Shown here: positions 25,722-34,906 of the stretch, piece by piece
How positions within the stretch are numbered: the stretch's first letter is position 1
How the letters are laid out: each line of letters starts with the position of its first letter
Source: UBA7703 sp034926785
GTDB taxonomy: Bacteria; Bacillota; Clostridia; Christensenellales; CAG-138
NCBI GenBank assembly: GCA_034926785.1
Contig: JAYFQU010000018.1
Location: forward strand, 1 to 64,000
DNA: 64,000 nucleotides
Direction: 5' to 3'
Program-made: the position numbers and the translations under genes
The notes under the pieces: generated by a model
What the model saw: only the letters and a program-made list of their open reading frames with translations
What the model was told of the DNA's origin: nothing
Databases searched by the model: none

Positions 25722-26918
25722 TTACTTCGTGGTCAAAATCGTTGAAACAACGTTGTTGCCAAACCCGCCGAAGTTGACGGCAAGTCCTGTTTTGGCGCCC
25801 TCAACCTGACGTCCGGTCGCTTCGCCGCGCAGCTGGCGAACCAGCTCCACGATCTGCGAAACGCCTGTTGCGCCGAGCGGATGCCCCTTGGCCTTTAGGC
25901 CGCCGGAGGTATTGATCGGCATCTTGCCGCCGACCTTGGTATCTCCGTTGCGCGCGGCGATGTGTCCCTGTCCGCGGGGGAATAGCCCGGTCTCTTCGCT
26001 CTCTTCAATCTCCAGAATCTGGAAAGCGTCATGCAGTTCCGCAACGTCGATATCCTCCGGTCCCATATCGGCCATCTGATAGGCCTTCTGGGCGCTGAGG
26101 CGAACGGCCAGCAGATCGCTCGGGTTTTCACGGTTGGCAACCACGTGCGTATCCGTCGCCGAAGCGATGCCCGCGACGCGCACAAACGGCTTTGTTCCAA
26201 AGCCGAGCGCATCCTGCTTGTCCTTGGCGACGAGCAGAACGGCGGCCGCGCCATCCGACACCGGGCACATATCAAACTGCCGCAGCGGATCGGCGACGAT
26301 GGGGTTTGTCGCGTTGATATAGGCGGGATTTGTGATGCGCTCCAGCACTACGGGGCGCTGGATATGCGCAACGGGGTTATGGCAGGCGTTGTCATGATTT
26401 TTAACGGAGACAATGGAAAGATCCTTGCTCTCCACACCAAAGCGCTCCATGCAGAGGCGCGTAAACATGCCCGCAAAGGACGGCAGTGTCAAGCCGTATT
26501 GATACTCCGCAACCGGATGCAGCATCGTAGCTACGAAATCCGTGCCTTCCCAACCGGAAACCTCGCGCATTGCCTCGCCGCCGATGACGAGCACGCAGTC
26601 GCACATGCCGCTGGCAATCGCCATAACGCCGAGTTTCACGGCAGACGCGCCGGAAGCCGGTCCGTTTTCGATGGTTTCCGCCATCGCCGGGCGGATATTC
26701 AACGTGTCCACAATTGCGCTCGCCGCGCCGCTGACGCGGTTTACCATGCCCGCGCCCATCGTGGCGACAAACACCTGATCGATTACATTCTTCCGTCCGG
26801 TCTTTGCGCCCGCGTCGTCCATGGCAAGCAGCGCCGCTTCACAGAGCATATCGAGAAACGACCCGCTTGTCTTGCCAAACTTCGTGTGGCCAACGCCAAC
26901 GATTCCTACCTGTCTCAT
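25722..26918 (-). CDS. Thiolase-fold protein lacking the nucleophilic cysteine
   Basis: The 398-residue protein is an SCPx-type thiolase homologue (VGIVGVGHTKFG at the start, GGEAMREVSGW, ELHDAFQILE, GGLKAKGHPLGATG and NFGGFGNNV). The residue that is the acylated cysteine in active thiolases (ACASG) is proline here: GPASGAS, Pro87, codon at 26658-26660. The catalytic histidine region and second active-site loop remain. It may therefore bind or transfer acyl groups without a covalent intermediate, or be a scaffold. GAAGGAAGG precedes ATG 26918. Confidence 0.88.
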   Translation of the reverse strand: MRQVGIVGVGHTKFGKTSGSFLDMLCEAALLAMDDAGAKTGRKNVIDQVFVATMGAGMVNRVSGAASAIVDTLNIRPAMAETIENGPASGASAVKLGVMAIASGMCDCVLVIGGEAMREVSGWEGTDFVATMLHPVAEYQYGLTLPSFAGMFTRLCMERFGVESKDLSIVSVKNHDNACHNPVAHIQRPVVLERITNPAYINATNPIVADPLRQFDMCPVSDGAAAVLLVAKDKQDALGFGTKPFVRVAGIASATDTHVVANRENPSDLLAVRLSAQKAYQMADMGPEDIDVAELHDAFQILEIEESEETGLFPRGQGHIAARNGDTKVGGKMPINTSGGLKAKGHPLGATGVSQIVELVRQLRGEATGRQVEGAKTGLAVNFGGFGNNVVSTILTTK

Positions 26919-26986
26919 TGCCTTCTTCCTTTCTCCCTCAGTTCATCCGGGCGCGGTGCTGAGCCCGCGCCCGGCAAGCCATAGCG

Positions 26987-27658
26987 TCAGACGCTGATCT
27001 TCGCGGGCAGATGCACAATTTTGTTGGCTTCAATGACGTCTTCAAACGCGGGGCGGATGCCGGCGTTCTTGTTTGCCTTGTGCTTTTCCCAGAGCGCGCG
27101 GGTGAGAACGAATGTCGGCACGCCGCCAAGCTCATGCGGGCACTGCGGGCGGGATTCGAGCTCATACTCGATCATCCAGCGCTTAAAGCCGTTCGGGCTC
27201 TCCGCAACGATCCAAACTTCATCCTGGTTCATAAAGTCGAAGTGATATTCCATCTTGGCGGCAAAGAGCTGCGCGCCGACGCGTGCGCCGCGCTTAAGGG
27301 TCATGGTGTGATAGCTCATGCCGATCTTTTCGTCGACCATGCGGCCGTTGACGATGCCGGCGATTTCGCCGTCAATCGCGCCGATGAGCAGATACTCATC
27401 CTGAACGCGATAGCGCAGCATGCCGAGCAGTTCCGCGACGATGCGCGCGGAGACGATGTCATAAAAATCCTTCTGGTGGTCAAGCAGAACCTTGATGCCG
27501 TCGACAACCATTTCAATCTCGTCACGGGTCGCTTCACGAACGAGCATATCCTCGCCGGTGGTCAGCGGGATCACCTTCGGCGCATAGGGCTTAAGGCCGA
27601 TCGTCGGCGGACGGAGCTTGGCTTCCATTTCATCAACAAGAATGTCATACTTACCCAT
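26987..27658 (-). CDS. GNAT-like protein, first gene of the FdrA/thiolase operon
   Basis: The 223-residue protein has a central region (about residues 40-165, LVREATRDEIEMVVDGIKVLL to VWIVAESPNGFKRWMIEYE) resembling GNAT acyltransferases, with a C-terminal extension. I do not recognise a specific function. It opens the seven-gene minus-strand unit, has AAGGAGG in front of ATG 27658, and is separated from the thiolase gene by 68 bp. An acyl- or amine-modifying role would fit the neighbours, but this is inference. Confidence 0.6.
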   Translation of the reverse strand: MGKYDILVDEMEAKLRPPTIGLKPYAPKVIPLTTGEDMLVREATRDEIEMVVDGIKVLLDHQKDFYDIVSARIVAELLGMLRYRVQDEYLLIGAIDGEIAGIVNGRMVDEKIGMSYHTMTLKRGARVGAQLFAAKMEYHFDFMNQDEVWIVAESPNGFKRWMIEYELESRPQCPHELGGVPTFVLTRALWEKHKANKNAGIRPAFEDVIEANKIVHLPAKISV

Positions 27659-27725
27659 GTGTTTTTGCCTCCTTAAATTGTCTTGATCATTTTTTTGAGA
27701 AAGATGTGACTTGAATTACAACCCC

Positions 27726-27754
27726 ATTGTAGCGTCATTATGAAGCCTTGTCTA
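27726..27754 (-). promoter_or_regulatory. Promoter of the FdrA/thiolase operon
   Basis: On the minus strand TAGACA (27754-27749) and TACAAT (27731-27726) are spaced by 17 bp, 68 bp before the first start codon. Confidence 0.6.
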
Positions 27755-28229
27755 GTATTTCTTGCAAATTTTTATTTTTTATTGTTTTTTGGCCGCGCTG
27801 GTGCGGCGGATCGCCCAATTTTTGCGGCGGTACGGCTCCGCTCCTGCATTTTTATATATTTTTACGGTATTTAGCCTGTTTTTTTATCTCGTTTTTCCGC
27901 ATCTTCCCCTGCATGTATTTTTTAGAAACCGAAATCGAACGTCAATTTTCCTTGGGTTATTGATTTTTGTTCAACCAAGTGTTGATTATTATTGCAAGTT
28001 TTTTATTTTTCGGCGTCATTTTAGAAAGTTGCCGTATTTATTTTACAATGCCGAAATTGTGTTTCTTCGGTACGCGTAGTATACTGGTTTGTAATAATGG
28101 GGGCGAAGTTTTTTATCCGTCGTTCCGGCGTTTGCTTTGCCTGGTTTATCATGAAATGCGAGTCCATTTTTTGGGAATACATGCGCGGCCCGCAGGGCGG
28201 GCTATGACAATAAGAGAGGATATCAGTAA
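27755..28229 (+). promoter_or_regulatory. T-rich intergenic region with pfkA promoter
   Basis: The gap between the divergent operon and pfkA is markedly T-rich on the plus strand and lacks coding signs. A plausible pfkA promoter is TTGTGT (28057-28062), 17 bp, TATACT (28080-28085), giving a 5' leader of about 135 bases. No known riboswitch is recognised. Confidence 0.5.
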
Positions 28230-29204
28230 ATGGAAAACAAGATTCGTCGAGTCGGCATCCTCACCAGCGGAGGCGACGCGCCAGGCATGAATGCAGCCAT
28301 CCGCGCCGCGGTGCGCACTTGCGTGCTGCATGACGTCATCCCCGTCGGCATCCACCGCGGATATAACGGCCTGATTCATTCCGATGTTGTAGAGCTCGAC
28401 GCGCGCGCCGTCAACGGCATCACCGCGCGCGGCGGTACAATACTCTATACCGCGAGAAGCGAAGAATTTCGTACCGAAGAGGGGGTCAAACGCGCGGCGG
28501 AAAACTGCAGATATCTTGGCATCGACGGCGTGATCGCCATCGGCGGGGACGGCACCTTCCGCGGTGCGCGCGAGCTATCCAAATACGGCGTCAATACCAT
28601 CGGCATTCCCGGAACGATCGATAACGACATCGCCTGCTCGCATTATTCCATCGGCTTCGATACTGCGGCGAACACCGCGATTGAGGCCATCGACAAACTG
28701 TCCGACACCATGCAGAGCCACCAGCGCACCAGCGTTGTGGAGATTATGGGCCGCAACGCGGGGCATCTGGCCGTCTACGTCGGCATCTCCGTCGGGGCAA
28801 CCGCAATCATTCTTCCGGAGCGGCCGTTTGATTTTGAGGCGGATGTCGTGGAGCATATCCGCGAGGCCCAGTATCGCGGCAAGCACCACCACCTCATCAT
28901 CGTCGCCGAAGGCACGAACAGCACAAATGAAATCGCCCAGCGCTGCCGGGACGAGCTGGGTTTGGATACCCGCGTTACCATTATCGGGCATGTCCAGCGT
29001 GGCGGCAGTCCGTCCGCGCGGGATCGCGTGATGGCAACGCGCATGGGGCACCGCGCCGTGGAAGAGATTCTCGCAGGCGGCACAAATCTCATCGTCTGCT
29101 ACCGCAACAGCCAGATCACCACGGTCAGCATCGACGAAGCGATGACCATGACCAAGGATCTCGACGAGTATATGTATCGCGTGGCGCAGGAAATCACCAT
29201 CTGA
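28230..29204 (+). CDS. pfkA: ATP-dependent 6-phosphofructokinase
   Basis: The 324-residue protein phosphorylates fructose 6-phosphate in glycolysis. It has the ATP-type motif GGDGTFRGA rather than the GGDDT of pyrophosphate enzymes, plus TSGGDAPGMNAAIR, GIPGTIDNDI, EIMGRNAGHLA, IVAEGTN and GHVQRGGSPSARDRVMA. Length is typical for PfkA. GAGAGG precedes ATG 28230. It is a single-gene unit in its own promoter context. Confidence 0.96.
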   Translation: MENKIRRVGILTSGGDAPGMNAAIRAAVRTCVLHDVIPVGIHRGYNGLIHSDVVELDARAVNGITARGGTILYTARSEEFRTEEGVKRAAENCRYLGIDGVIAIGGDGTFRGARELSKYGVNTIGIPGTIDNDIACSHYSIGFDTAANTAIEAIDKLSDTMQSHQRTSVVEIMGRNAGHLAVYVGISVGATAIILPERPFDFEADVVEHIREAQYRGKHHHLIIVAEGTNSTNEIAQRCRDELGLDTRVTIIGHVQRGGSPSARDRVMATRMGHRAVEEILAGGTNLIVCYRNSQITTVSIDEAMTMTKDLDEYMYRVAQEITI

Positions 29205-29225
29205 CCACGCCTCAGCCGCAGTCAG

Positions 29226-29255
29226 CGCCCGGGTTTCTGCCCGGGTGTTGTTCTG
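29226..29255 (+). terminator. Weak terminator after pfkA
   Basis: CGCCCGGG and CCCGGGTG arms with a short TTTCTG loop, then TTGTTCT. The T tract is poor, so some read-through into the hydrolase gene is likely. Confidence 0.5.
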
Positions 29256-29283
29256 TACGGATGATGTTTCAGGAGGAGCTTTT

Positions 29284-30021
29284 ATGTTTTTTGATCTCTA
29301 CGGAGAAGCGCAGGCCCCCACGCTCATACTGCTGCACGGCGCGGCGGCGCTGGACACCTTTGCGCATCAGTACGAGTCCCTCGCGCGTCATTTCCGCGTG
29401 TTGGTGCCCCATCTGCCCGGTGCAGGCGAGGCCGCGGCGGCAGCATATGAGCCGCAGGCGACTGCGGACGCACTCGCGGCATGGATCGCCTCGCTCAACG
29501 CGGGCAAGGTACTGCTCATGGGGCACTCCGTCGGCGCAGAACTTGCTGTCAAGCTTGTCAGCGAACAGGAATCCCTCTTCTCCCGCGCCGTATTTTTAAG
29601 CCCGTGGCTCACCGCCAGCGAAACAAGCGCCAGACTTTACAGCGGCCTGGCGCGCATGAGCTACGGCGCGATAAAAAGCGAAAAACTGCTCCGGATGCAG
29701 GCGAAATACTGGGGCTATACGCCGGAACAAACCGAACGGCTCGTCTCCTACAGCCCGCGCATTTCACAGGACACATATGTTTCGTTTTATTCAAAACGCG
29801 TCCGTCTCAAAGACCTTGCGGGATACGGTGGCATACAAATTCCGATGCTCGCAATGTGCGCGCGCGGCGAAACGGCGGAGACGAGGTCCTCCGTCCGCGC
29901 CCTCGGCGAACAAAACACAAACTGCCTCACGGCGATCTTTCCGAAAGGCAGTCATGATTTTGTATTGCGTTGTTCTGGCCTTCTTAATCCATTGCTGTTG
30001 GATTTTTTGCGGCAGGAATAA
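29284..30021 (+). CDS. Alpha/beta hydrolase
   Basis: The 245-residue protein has an alpha/beta-hydrolase fold: LILLHGAAA (oxyanion region), nucleophile elbow GHSVGAE (about residues 84-90, Ser86), and a late FPKGSHDFVL containing the likely catalytic His. AGGAGG precedes ATG 29284. Substrate is unknown. Its 3' end overlaps the convergent gene at 29984 by 38 bp. Confidence 0.85.
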   Translation: MFFDLYGEAQAPTLILLHGAAALDTFAHQYESLARHFRVLVPHLPGAGEAAAAAYEPQATADALAAWIASLNAGKVLLMGHSVGAELAVKLVSEQESLFSRAVFLSPWLTASETSARLYSGLARMSYGAIKSEKLLRMQAKYWGYTPEQTERLVSYSPRISQDTYVSFYSKRVRLKDLAGYGGIQIPMLAMCARGETAETRSSVRALGEQNTNCLTAIFPKGSHDFVLRCSGLLNPLLLDFLRQE

Positions 30022-30598
30022 TGCCGCGCCTCCAGTCCGGCCAAACCAGGATGAGCGCAAACGGAATCACGTTGTGCCCGGTCAGGAAACCGCGCATGGT
30101 GTCAAAATGATTGCCCTTGCCGCCAATTCCGTTGAGAAAGCGAAACCTCGCCTCGCCCCCCGCATCCGGCGGAAGCGATTCATCCGCGTAAAATGTGACG
30201 AAATGAAACCCGTCCTTATGGCAATAATAGATGATCCCCGCGCTTGTCCCTTCAGGCAAGCGCGCTTTTTTATTCCAGCGAAAGACAATCGGCATCCGGT
30301 AACCGTGCCGTTTCATCATACGACGCAGGCGAAACAGGTCGGTCCCCGCCAACCCGCGAAAGACCGAATAACGAATCAGCTCGTCCGCGAGCGCCTGTTC
30401 CTCGTGCTCCTGATCAAAGTGCTTGAGCAGATTAAACGCCGCAATCCAGCCGCAACCGTTGATGTCGCTCGTCAATAGACCATATTTAATCGTGGTAACA
30501 CGCGCCTGGTCGATGATATAACCATCGGCGGAATACGGCGTCTTCTCCAGCGCCGGCCTATGCTCGGCTGCCGCCGGCATACTTTTGTTTTGTTCCAT
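29984..30598 (-). CDS. Conserved hypothetical protein with NGCGW motif
   Basis: I do not recognise this 204-residue protein. The block DINGCGWIAAFNLLKHF (about residues 46-62) places a Cys at the start of a helix as in papain-like or C39-type folds, and HFVTFYADES could supply a His, so a cysteine-peptidase-like fold is possible but unproven. There is no signal peptide. ATG 30598 follows GGTGG and lies 5 bases after the preceding gene stop, so it is the last gene of the sugar-transfer operon. Its end overlaps the convergent hydrolase gene. Confidence 0.6.
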   Translation of the reverse strand: MEQNKSMPAAAEHRPALEKTPYSADGYIIDQARVTTIKYGLLTSDINGCGWIAAFNLLKHFDQEHEEQALADELIRYSVFRGLAGTDLFRLRRMMKRHGYRMPIVFRWNKKARLPEGTSAGIIYYCHKDGFHFVTFYADESLPPDAGGEARFRFLNGIGGKGNHFDTMRGFLTGHNVIPFALILVWPDWRRGIIPAAKNPTAMD

Positions 30599-30600
30599 TC

Positions 30601-32382
30601 TCAATACACCACCTTGTATACGGCGTAATCGCCGCCAAACAAATCCACGCGCTCAACGCCCGCCGCGCCCGCGTCCTTGATCAGATAATCGATCAGCACC
30701 TGAAGCTCTTTTGCGCTTTGGGTGCCCATGAGGTAGACCCGCTCTTGCCGGAAGATCTCCGGCGTGAGTGCGGAAAGTCCGTTTTTCTCCAGTTGGCGTG
30801 TTTTCCAACCGGAATACATGCCCGTGTCTCCCCAGTCGATGATATTCGTCGGCTTCTCACCGGGATAGGTCTTAAACGCCTCGTTGTTATAGATGAACGT
30901 CGGCTGAACGATATAGACATTCTCGGAATGATCCATTGCGTATGCTTCCGCCTCGCGCATCTGTTCGATTTGTTTGGCTGGATGGTAGCTGTCAAACCAG
31001 AGCACGGTTTTCGTCATGCTCCACCCCAGGCCAAAGAGCGAAAGAAGCAGCATTGCAAGCCCAATTCCCCTGCCCCATCGCTTCAGCGGCATCGCGCGGT
31101 TATCCGCGCGAATGCGCAGCAGCAGCGGGAGAAACAGCACCGCCGTCGGTAGTGCAATCACCTGAAACGCCCGGAGAATCAGCCGCTGTACCAGGCAGAG
31201 ATAGAGGCAGAGCGCAAATGCGCCGAGCGCGAGGCCGAATACCATCAGCATCTCCACACCGCGTTTGCGTTCCCGCAAAAAATACAGCCCCGCCGCGAGC
31301 GCCGTCAGCACCGGTACAACCAGCATATACTGCCCCGCGCCGTTGGTGCGAAAGAAGGTCTCCCCATAGGCGAAAGCCGCCTGGAGCCGCGCTGTCAAAC
31401 CCAGCTCCGCTCCGACAGCGCCATGCGCGACAACCGCATTCAGGCGATCCGCCGTCACGCCAGGGTCGATAAAGCAGGCCGCGCTCACAAGGTTGTAGGT
31501 TTGCCGGTCCCAGCCAATGGACGCATAAAAATCGGGGTCTTCGTCATAGGCCACATGCGGAAAGTCAAAAAACTCGCCTCGCGCCTCTTCAAAGGCCGCA
31601 TATCCTTCCGGATTCATATTTTGATTTGACCAGTTGTTGAGCCAGATCAATGCGGCAAAAATCGCGATTCCCGCAATCGCGTAGAGGCCAAGCCGTTTCA
31701 GATTCTGCTTTTTTTGTTCCGCCGTCCAGCAAAAGCCGATGTTCAGCGCGTGATAAACCACGCCCGCCGCCCAGAAACAAATCATTGAGAATCCCGTGGA
31801 ATTACGAAAAAGAAAACAGCCGATCATGAGCGCGAGGCTCTCCAGCAGCGCCAGCAGGGAGAGCGGCTCGCGCACCTGCCCGCCGGTATCGTTGGAAAAA
31901 AGGCGCAATACGCCCGCCGTGCCCAGCATGCAGGCCGTCAAGGTAAACGATAGGCGCGCAACCGGATAGACCAAAACCAATGCATAGAGCAGCGTGAGGA
32001 TCGCAATCATGACGGCGTGCGGCGTGTTATTTGCGGCGCCAATGTCCCAGAGCGTGTAAAAAATCACCCAGATGGAGATTGCAACGCTGAGCAGTTGCAG
32101 CACAGGCCACCAGGGCACCTGCGGCAGAATCATATACAGCAAGCTGGTCAGATATCCCAGCGGCAGGTTGACAAACCCGTGGATGGGATATGGCTCACCC
32201 GTAAAATACCCCGCAAAGGTATACATAATGCTGGCATCGTCGTTGGTCAGAAACGTGATCCGCAGCAGCGCGGCGGTTAAGCCCACGAAGAACAGCGTCA
32301 TGCAGGCGCTGATGAACATGCGCCCGCGCCCGGAGTCCGCCAGCTGCCGCAGCGTTCGCTTGATATTCCACCGCGCCGTCAT
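30601..32382 (-). CDS. Polytopic membrane protein, GT-C-like (first paralogue)
   Basis: The 593-residue protein has roughly a dozen membrane segments and a large C-terminal soluble domain (about 470-593). After the first membrane helix it has TNDDASIMYTFAGYFTG, an acidic pair at the position where GT-C glycosyltransferases carry catalytic acids. It is a paralogue of the next gene upstream (shared NDD loop, LYMILPQVPWW block and NIIDWGDTG near the end). It probably transfers sugar from a polyprenyl-phosphate carrier outside the membrane. Overlap by 4 bases with the neighbour shows coupling. Confidence 0.72.
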   Translation of the reverse strand: MTARWNIKRTLRQLADSGRGRMFISACMTLFFVGLTAALLRITFLTNDDASIMYTFAGYFTGEPYPIHGFVNLPLGYLTSLLYMILPQVPWWPVLQLLSVAISIWVIFYTLWDIGAANNTPHAVMIAILTLLYALVLVYPVARLSFTLTACMLGTAGVLRLFSNDTGGQVREPLSLLALLESLALMIGCFLFRNSTGFSMICFWAAGVVYHALNIGFCWTAEQKKQNLKRLGLYAIAGIAIFAALIWLNNWSNQNMNPEGYAAFEEARGEFFDFPHVAYDEDPDFYASIGWDRQTYNLVSAACFIDPGVTADRLNAVVAHGAVGAELGLTARLQAAFAYGETFFRTNGAGQYMLVVPVLTALAAGLYFLRERKRGVEMLMVFGLALGAFALCLYLCLVQRLILRAFQVIALPTAVLFLPLLLRIRADNRAMPLKRWGRGIGLAMLLLSLFGLGWSMTKTVLWFDSYHPAKQIEQMREAEAYAMDHSENVYIVQPTFIYNNEAFKTYPGEKPTNIIDWGDTGMYSGWKTRQLEKNGLSALTPEIFRQERVYLMGTQSAKELQVLIDYLIKDAGAAGVERVDLFGGDYAVYKVVY

Positions 32383-34151
32383 TGCGCCGCCTCGAACAGA
32401 AAGCGCACGGCAACCACGCCGCCTGTAATGGAGTCCACCACCTCATAGCCCGTCGCGCCGCAGTGCTGTTCCATATAGTCTACCATCATCGGCAGGTATT
32501 GCCCTGTCTGATCGCCAATATAATAGACATTCTCGAGCCGGAAGAGATCCTTTGCCCAAGTGCTCTCCAGGTTGTTGACGGCGAGCTGCTGCACACGGGT
32601 GATGGTGTTCATGTCACAGCCGCCCCAGTCGATGAGGTTCGTCGGCGGGGTTTCCGGATAAACGCTCAGCGCGTCAACGTTGTTTGCGGCATAGACATCG
32701 CGGATATAGACATTCCCCGGATGGGATATGGCATAGCTCGTCACCGCACGGGAAGCCGCGAGCAGATCCGGCGTTCCGTCCTCATAGCTCGCCACCGTGC
32801 GAAACACCTTATAGCTCACGCCGATCGAGGCGAGAATCGCAACGCACATCACGCCGGCACGCAGCGCGTTCAGCCGTGCATGGTGTTTCTCCCCTTCTGC
32901 CATATCGTAGGCGGAGAGCGCGCAGAGCCAGACGGCAACGCCGGTGAGCGTCGATACCGTCATCCATACCCGCAGATTGATGCGGCCCTGTGCCAGAAGA
33001 TAACAAACCAGCACGCCAGCGCCCGCCAAAAACGCGCTCGCGCCAAGAAGCGGTGTCCAGCGCTTGCGGCCAATGACGGCAAGCAGCAGCGCGGCTCCAT
33101 AAGCGGCGGCGGCCAGCACGCCATAATAGACCGCCAGCGGATAGCTCTTGAAGAAGGTGCCTAACGCGGATGCGCCAAACGAAAATTTCTCTGCAATCCC
33201 CATTCCGGCAAACGAAGATCGCTCGGCAATGGTGCGAAATGCCTCCGTCGTCACGCGCTCATCCATATAAAACCAAACAGAGGTCATGGCGGCGAGCGTT
33301 CCATCCCACCCCGCCTCCGCATAAGCCTCCGGGTTTTGCGCAATCGAGTCGCGCGGATAATCCATATAGGCCGATCTCGCCTCGTCATAGGCGACAAAAC
33401 CCTCCGGGTTTTGCGCCTCCCGCCCGTATGCGTTACTGCCGACCAGCGCCGCGGTGACGGCGACGGCGATCGCAAAAAAAACAAGACACTGTTTCATGAG
33501 CGGCTTTGTTTCGGGACGTCTGCTCTCCCAGGCGCGGTAGATCAGCGCGCCGAGGACGAAGCAAGCCGCGGCAATGCCGGAGGAATTGCGAATCAGCAGC
33601 GATCCTGCAAGCAAAATCGTCATTCCGATGAGATATCTGCGCCGAAGGTTCTTTTCGTCCGCCGCATCCACGCTAAGAGCAAGCGCAACGGCGCCCGCCC
33701 CGGCGACCGTTGCGGAGAGCGTAAACGTCACCAGCACAATGCCATAAAAAAATAGTCCCGCGCCGAGCGCGACAATTAGCGCGAGCACAAGTATCAGCGG
33801 GACACGGTGCCGCGCGCCGATCTTGAGGGCCGAGGCAAACACGGCGGTCATACCGAGCATAATGGCGATGAGTTGCAGCACAAGCCACCATGGCACCCGC
33901 GGCAAAATCGTATACAGCGCGCTCGTGACAATGGCCATCAGGCAGTTGATGAACGGATGTGCAAACGAAGGCGTTCCCGTTCGATATCCCGCAAGCGCCC
34001 AGGCAATGTTGAGATCGTCATTGTCATAATAGCTGATGGTGGATAGCAGCGCAGCGATACCCAACAGAGCAAGCGCCGCCAACAATGAAAACAGCCAGCG
34101 CGCCCGCTCGCTCCGATAGAGCTTATGGATGGATTCCCCGAGTTTTTTCAT
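32379..34151 (-). CDS. Polytopic membrane protein, GT-C-like (second paralogue)
   Basis: The 590-residue protein shares layout and blocks with the preceding paralogue: a single N-terminal helix, YDNDDLNIAWALAGYRTG with an acidic pair, LYTILPRVPWWLVLQL, and a late NLIDWGGCDMN segment. The tandem pair suggests duplication, perhaps with two acceptor or sugar specificities. The gene follows two small membrane proteins and a GT2 enzyme in the same orientation. Confidence 0.72.
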   Translation of the reverse strand: MKKLGESIHKLYRSERARWLFSLLAALALLGIAALLSTISYYDNDDLNIAWALAGYRTGTPSFAHPFINCLMAIVTSALYTILPRVPWWLVLQLIAIMLGMTAVFASALKIGARHRVPLILVLALIVALGAGLFFYGIVLVTFTLSATVAGAGAVALALSVDAADEKNLRRRYLIGMTILLAGSLLIRNSSGIAAACFVLGALIYRAWESRRPETKPLMKQCLVFFAIAVAVTAALVGSNAYGREAQNPEGFVAYDEARSAYMDYPRDSIAQNPEAYAEAGWDGTLAAMTSVWFYMDERVTTEAFRTIAERSSFAGMGIAEKFSFGASALGTFFKSYPLAVYYGVLAAAAYGAALLLAVIGRKRWTPLLGASAFLAGAGVLVCYLLAQGRINLRVWMTVSTLTGVAVWLCALSAYDMAEGEKHHARLNALRAGVMCVAILASIGVSYKVFRTVASYEDGTPDLLAASRAVTSYAISHPGNVYIRDVYAANNVDALSVYPETPPTNLIDWGGCDMNTITRVQQLAVNNLESTWAKDLFRLENVYYIGDQTGQYLPMMVDYMEQHCGATGYEVVDSITGGVVAVRFLFEAAQ

Positions 34152-34179
34152 CAGTTCGGATACCCTTTCCGAGTGTAGT

Positions 34180-34533
34180 TTACAGCGGCAGCGAGAAGAT
34201 GACGATGCCGACGAGAATCACGCCAAGACCAAGGAGTTTCCTGCGGTTTGGCCGTTCCTTCATGATGAGGTAGGCGAAGAGCGTCACAAAAAAATAGGAG
34301 CTGGAGTTCCAAACCGGCATCAGCGAAAGCGGAAGCACCTTCAGCGCGATCACCGAGCAAAGCGACGACACGAAGAAGATGAAGTATGCAACGATCACAG
34401 GCAGGTTCAAATATTGCTTGAGCCATGTGTCATAGTGCTTCATCGCGGCCTTTTTGAGGATGATCTGGCTTAACGCCGCGATGACCACGCCGAATACCAT
34501 CAGCGCCATGTTGAATCCAAAGCTACTGTCCAT
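34180..34533 (-). CDS. Small EamA/SMR-like membrane protein (117 aa)
   Basis: The four-helix protein (117 residues) resembles half-size drug/metabolite transporters such as ArnF and SMR proteins, with ALSQIILKKAAMK near the start and RRKLLGLGVILVGIVIFSL at the end. It starts inside the end of the next small membrane gene, so the two are probably a heterodimer. ArnE/ArnF-type pairs flip lipid-linked sugars; this role is inferred from context with the GT2 gene. Confidence 0.75.
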   Translation of the reverse strand: MDSSFGFNMALMVFGVVIAALSQIILKKAAMKHYDTWLKQYLNLPVIVAYFIFFVSSLCSVIALKVLPLSLMPVWNSSSYFFVTLFAYLIMKERPNRRKLLGLGVILVGIVIFSLPL

Positions 34534-34906
34534 CGCTCGTCACCACCAGATAGATGCCGAGAAAGATGACCGCAACGCCCGCGATCATATTCCAGCGAAT
34601 TTGCTCGTGAAACAGAAAATAGCCGAAGATCATGCTCCAGAAAATCGCCGTCGCGCGGTTGGCATAGACGGTGACCAGCGGCATGCGCTTTAAAAACTGC
34701 TGCCAGATGAGCGCGTAGCTGCCGAGGATCAGCACGCCGGAGCCATAGAGCAGGCACCATGGCAGGCTGAGCGCCGGATGCTGGGCGGCGAGTTTCATGA
34801 GCAGCGTGCAGCCCGCAAAGAGTAAGATCGCCAGCTGCAGCAATACGATCATCTTCCAGTTCGCCTTTTTCGGCTGAACCGGCAGGGGCGAAATTCGTTG
34901 TTCCAT
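34523..34906 (-). CDS. Small EamA/SMR-like membrane protein (127 aa)
   Basis: The 127-residue, four-helix protein is the partner of the 117-residue one. It has a short soluble N-terminus, and the GVAVIFLGIYLVVTSDG ending is typical of the family. The start codon at 34906 overlaps the GT2 stop, and its end overlaps the partner by 11 bases, a tight coupling. Confidence 0.75.
   Translation of the reverse strand: MEQRISPLPVQPKKANWKMIVLLQLAILLFAGCTLLMKLAAQHPALSLPWCLLYGSGVLILGSYALIWQQFLKRMPLVTVYANRATAIFWSMIFGYFLFHEQIRWNMIAGVAVIFLGIYLVVTSDGQ

Noticed and set aside
27748..27963. Small hydrophobic frame in the T-rich region before pfkA
   Set aside because: No ribosome site; the reading comes from T-rich sequence and overlaps the operon promoter.
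28230..29204. Pyrophosphate-dependent phosphofructokinase
   Set aside because: The motif is GGDGT, as in ATP enzymes, rather than GGDDT.
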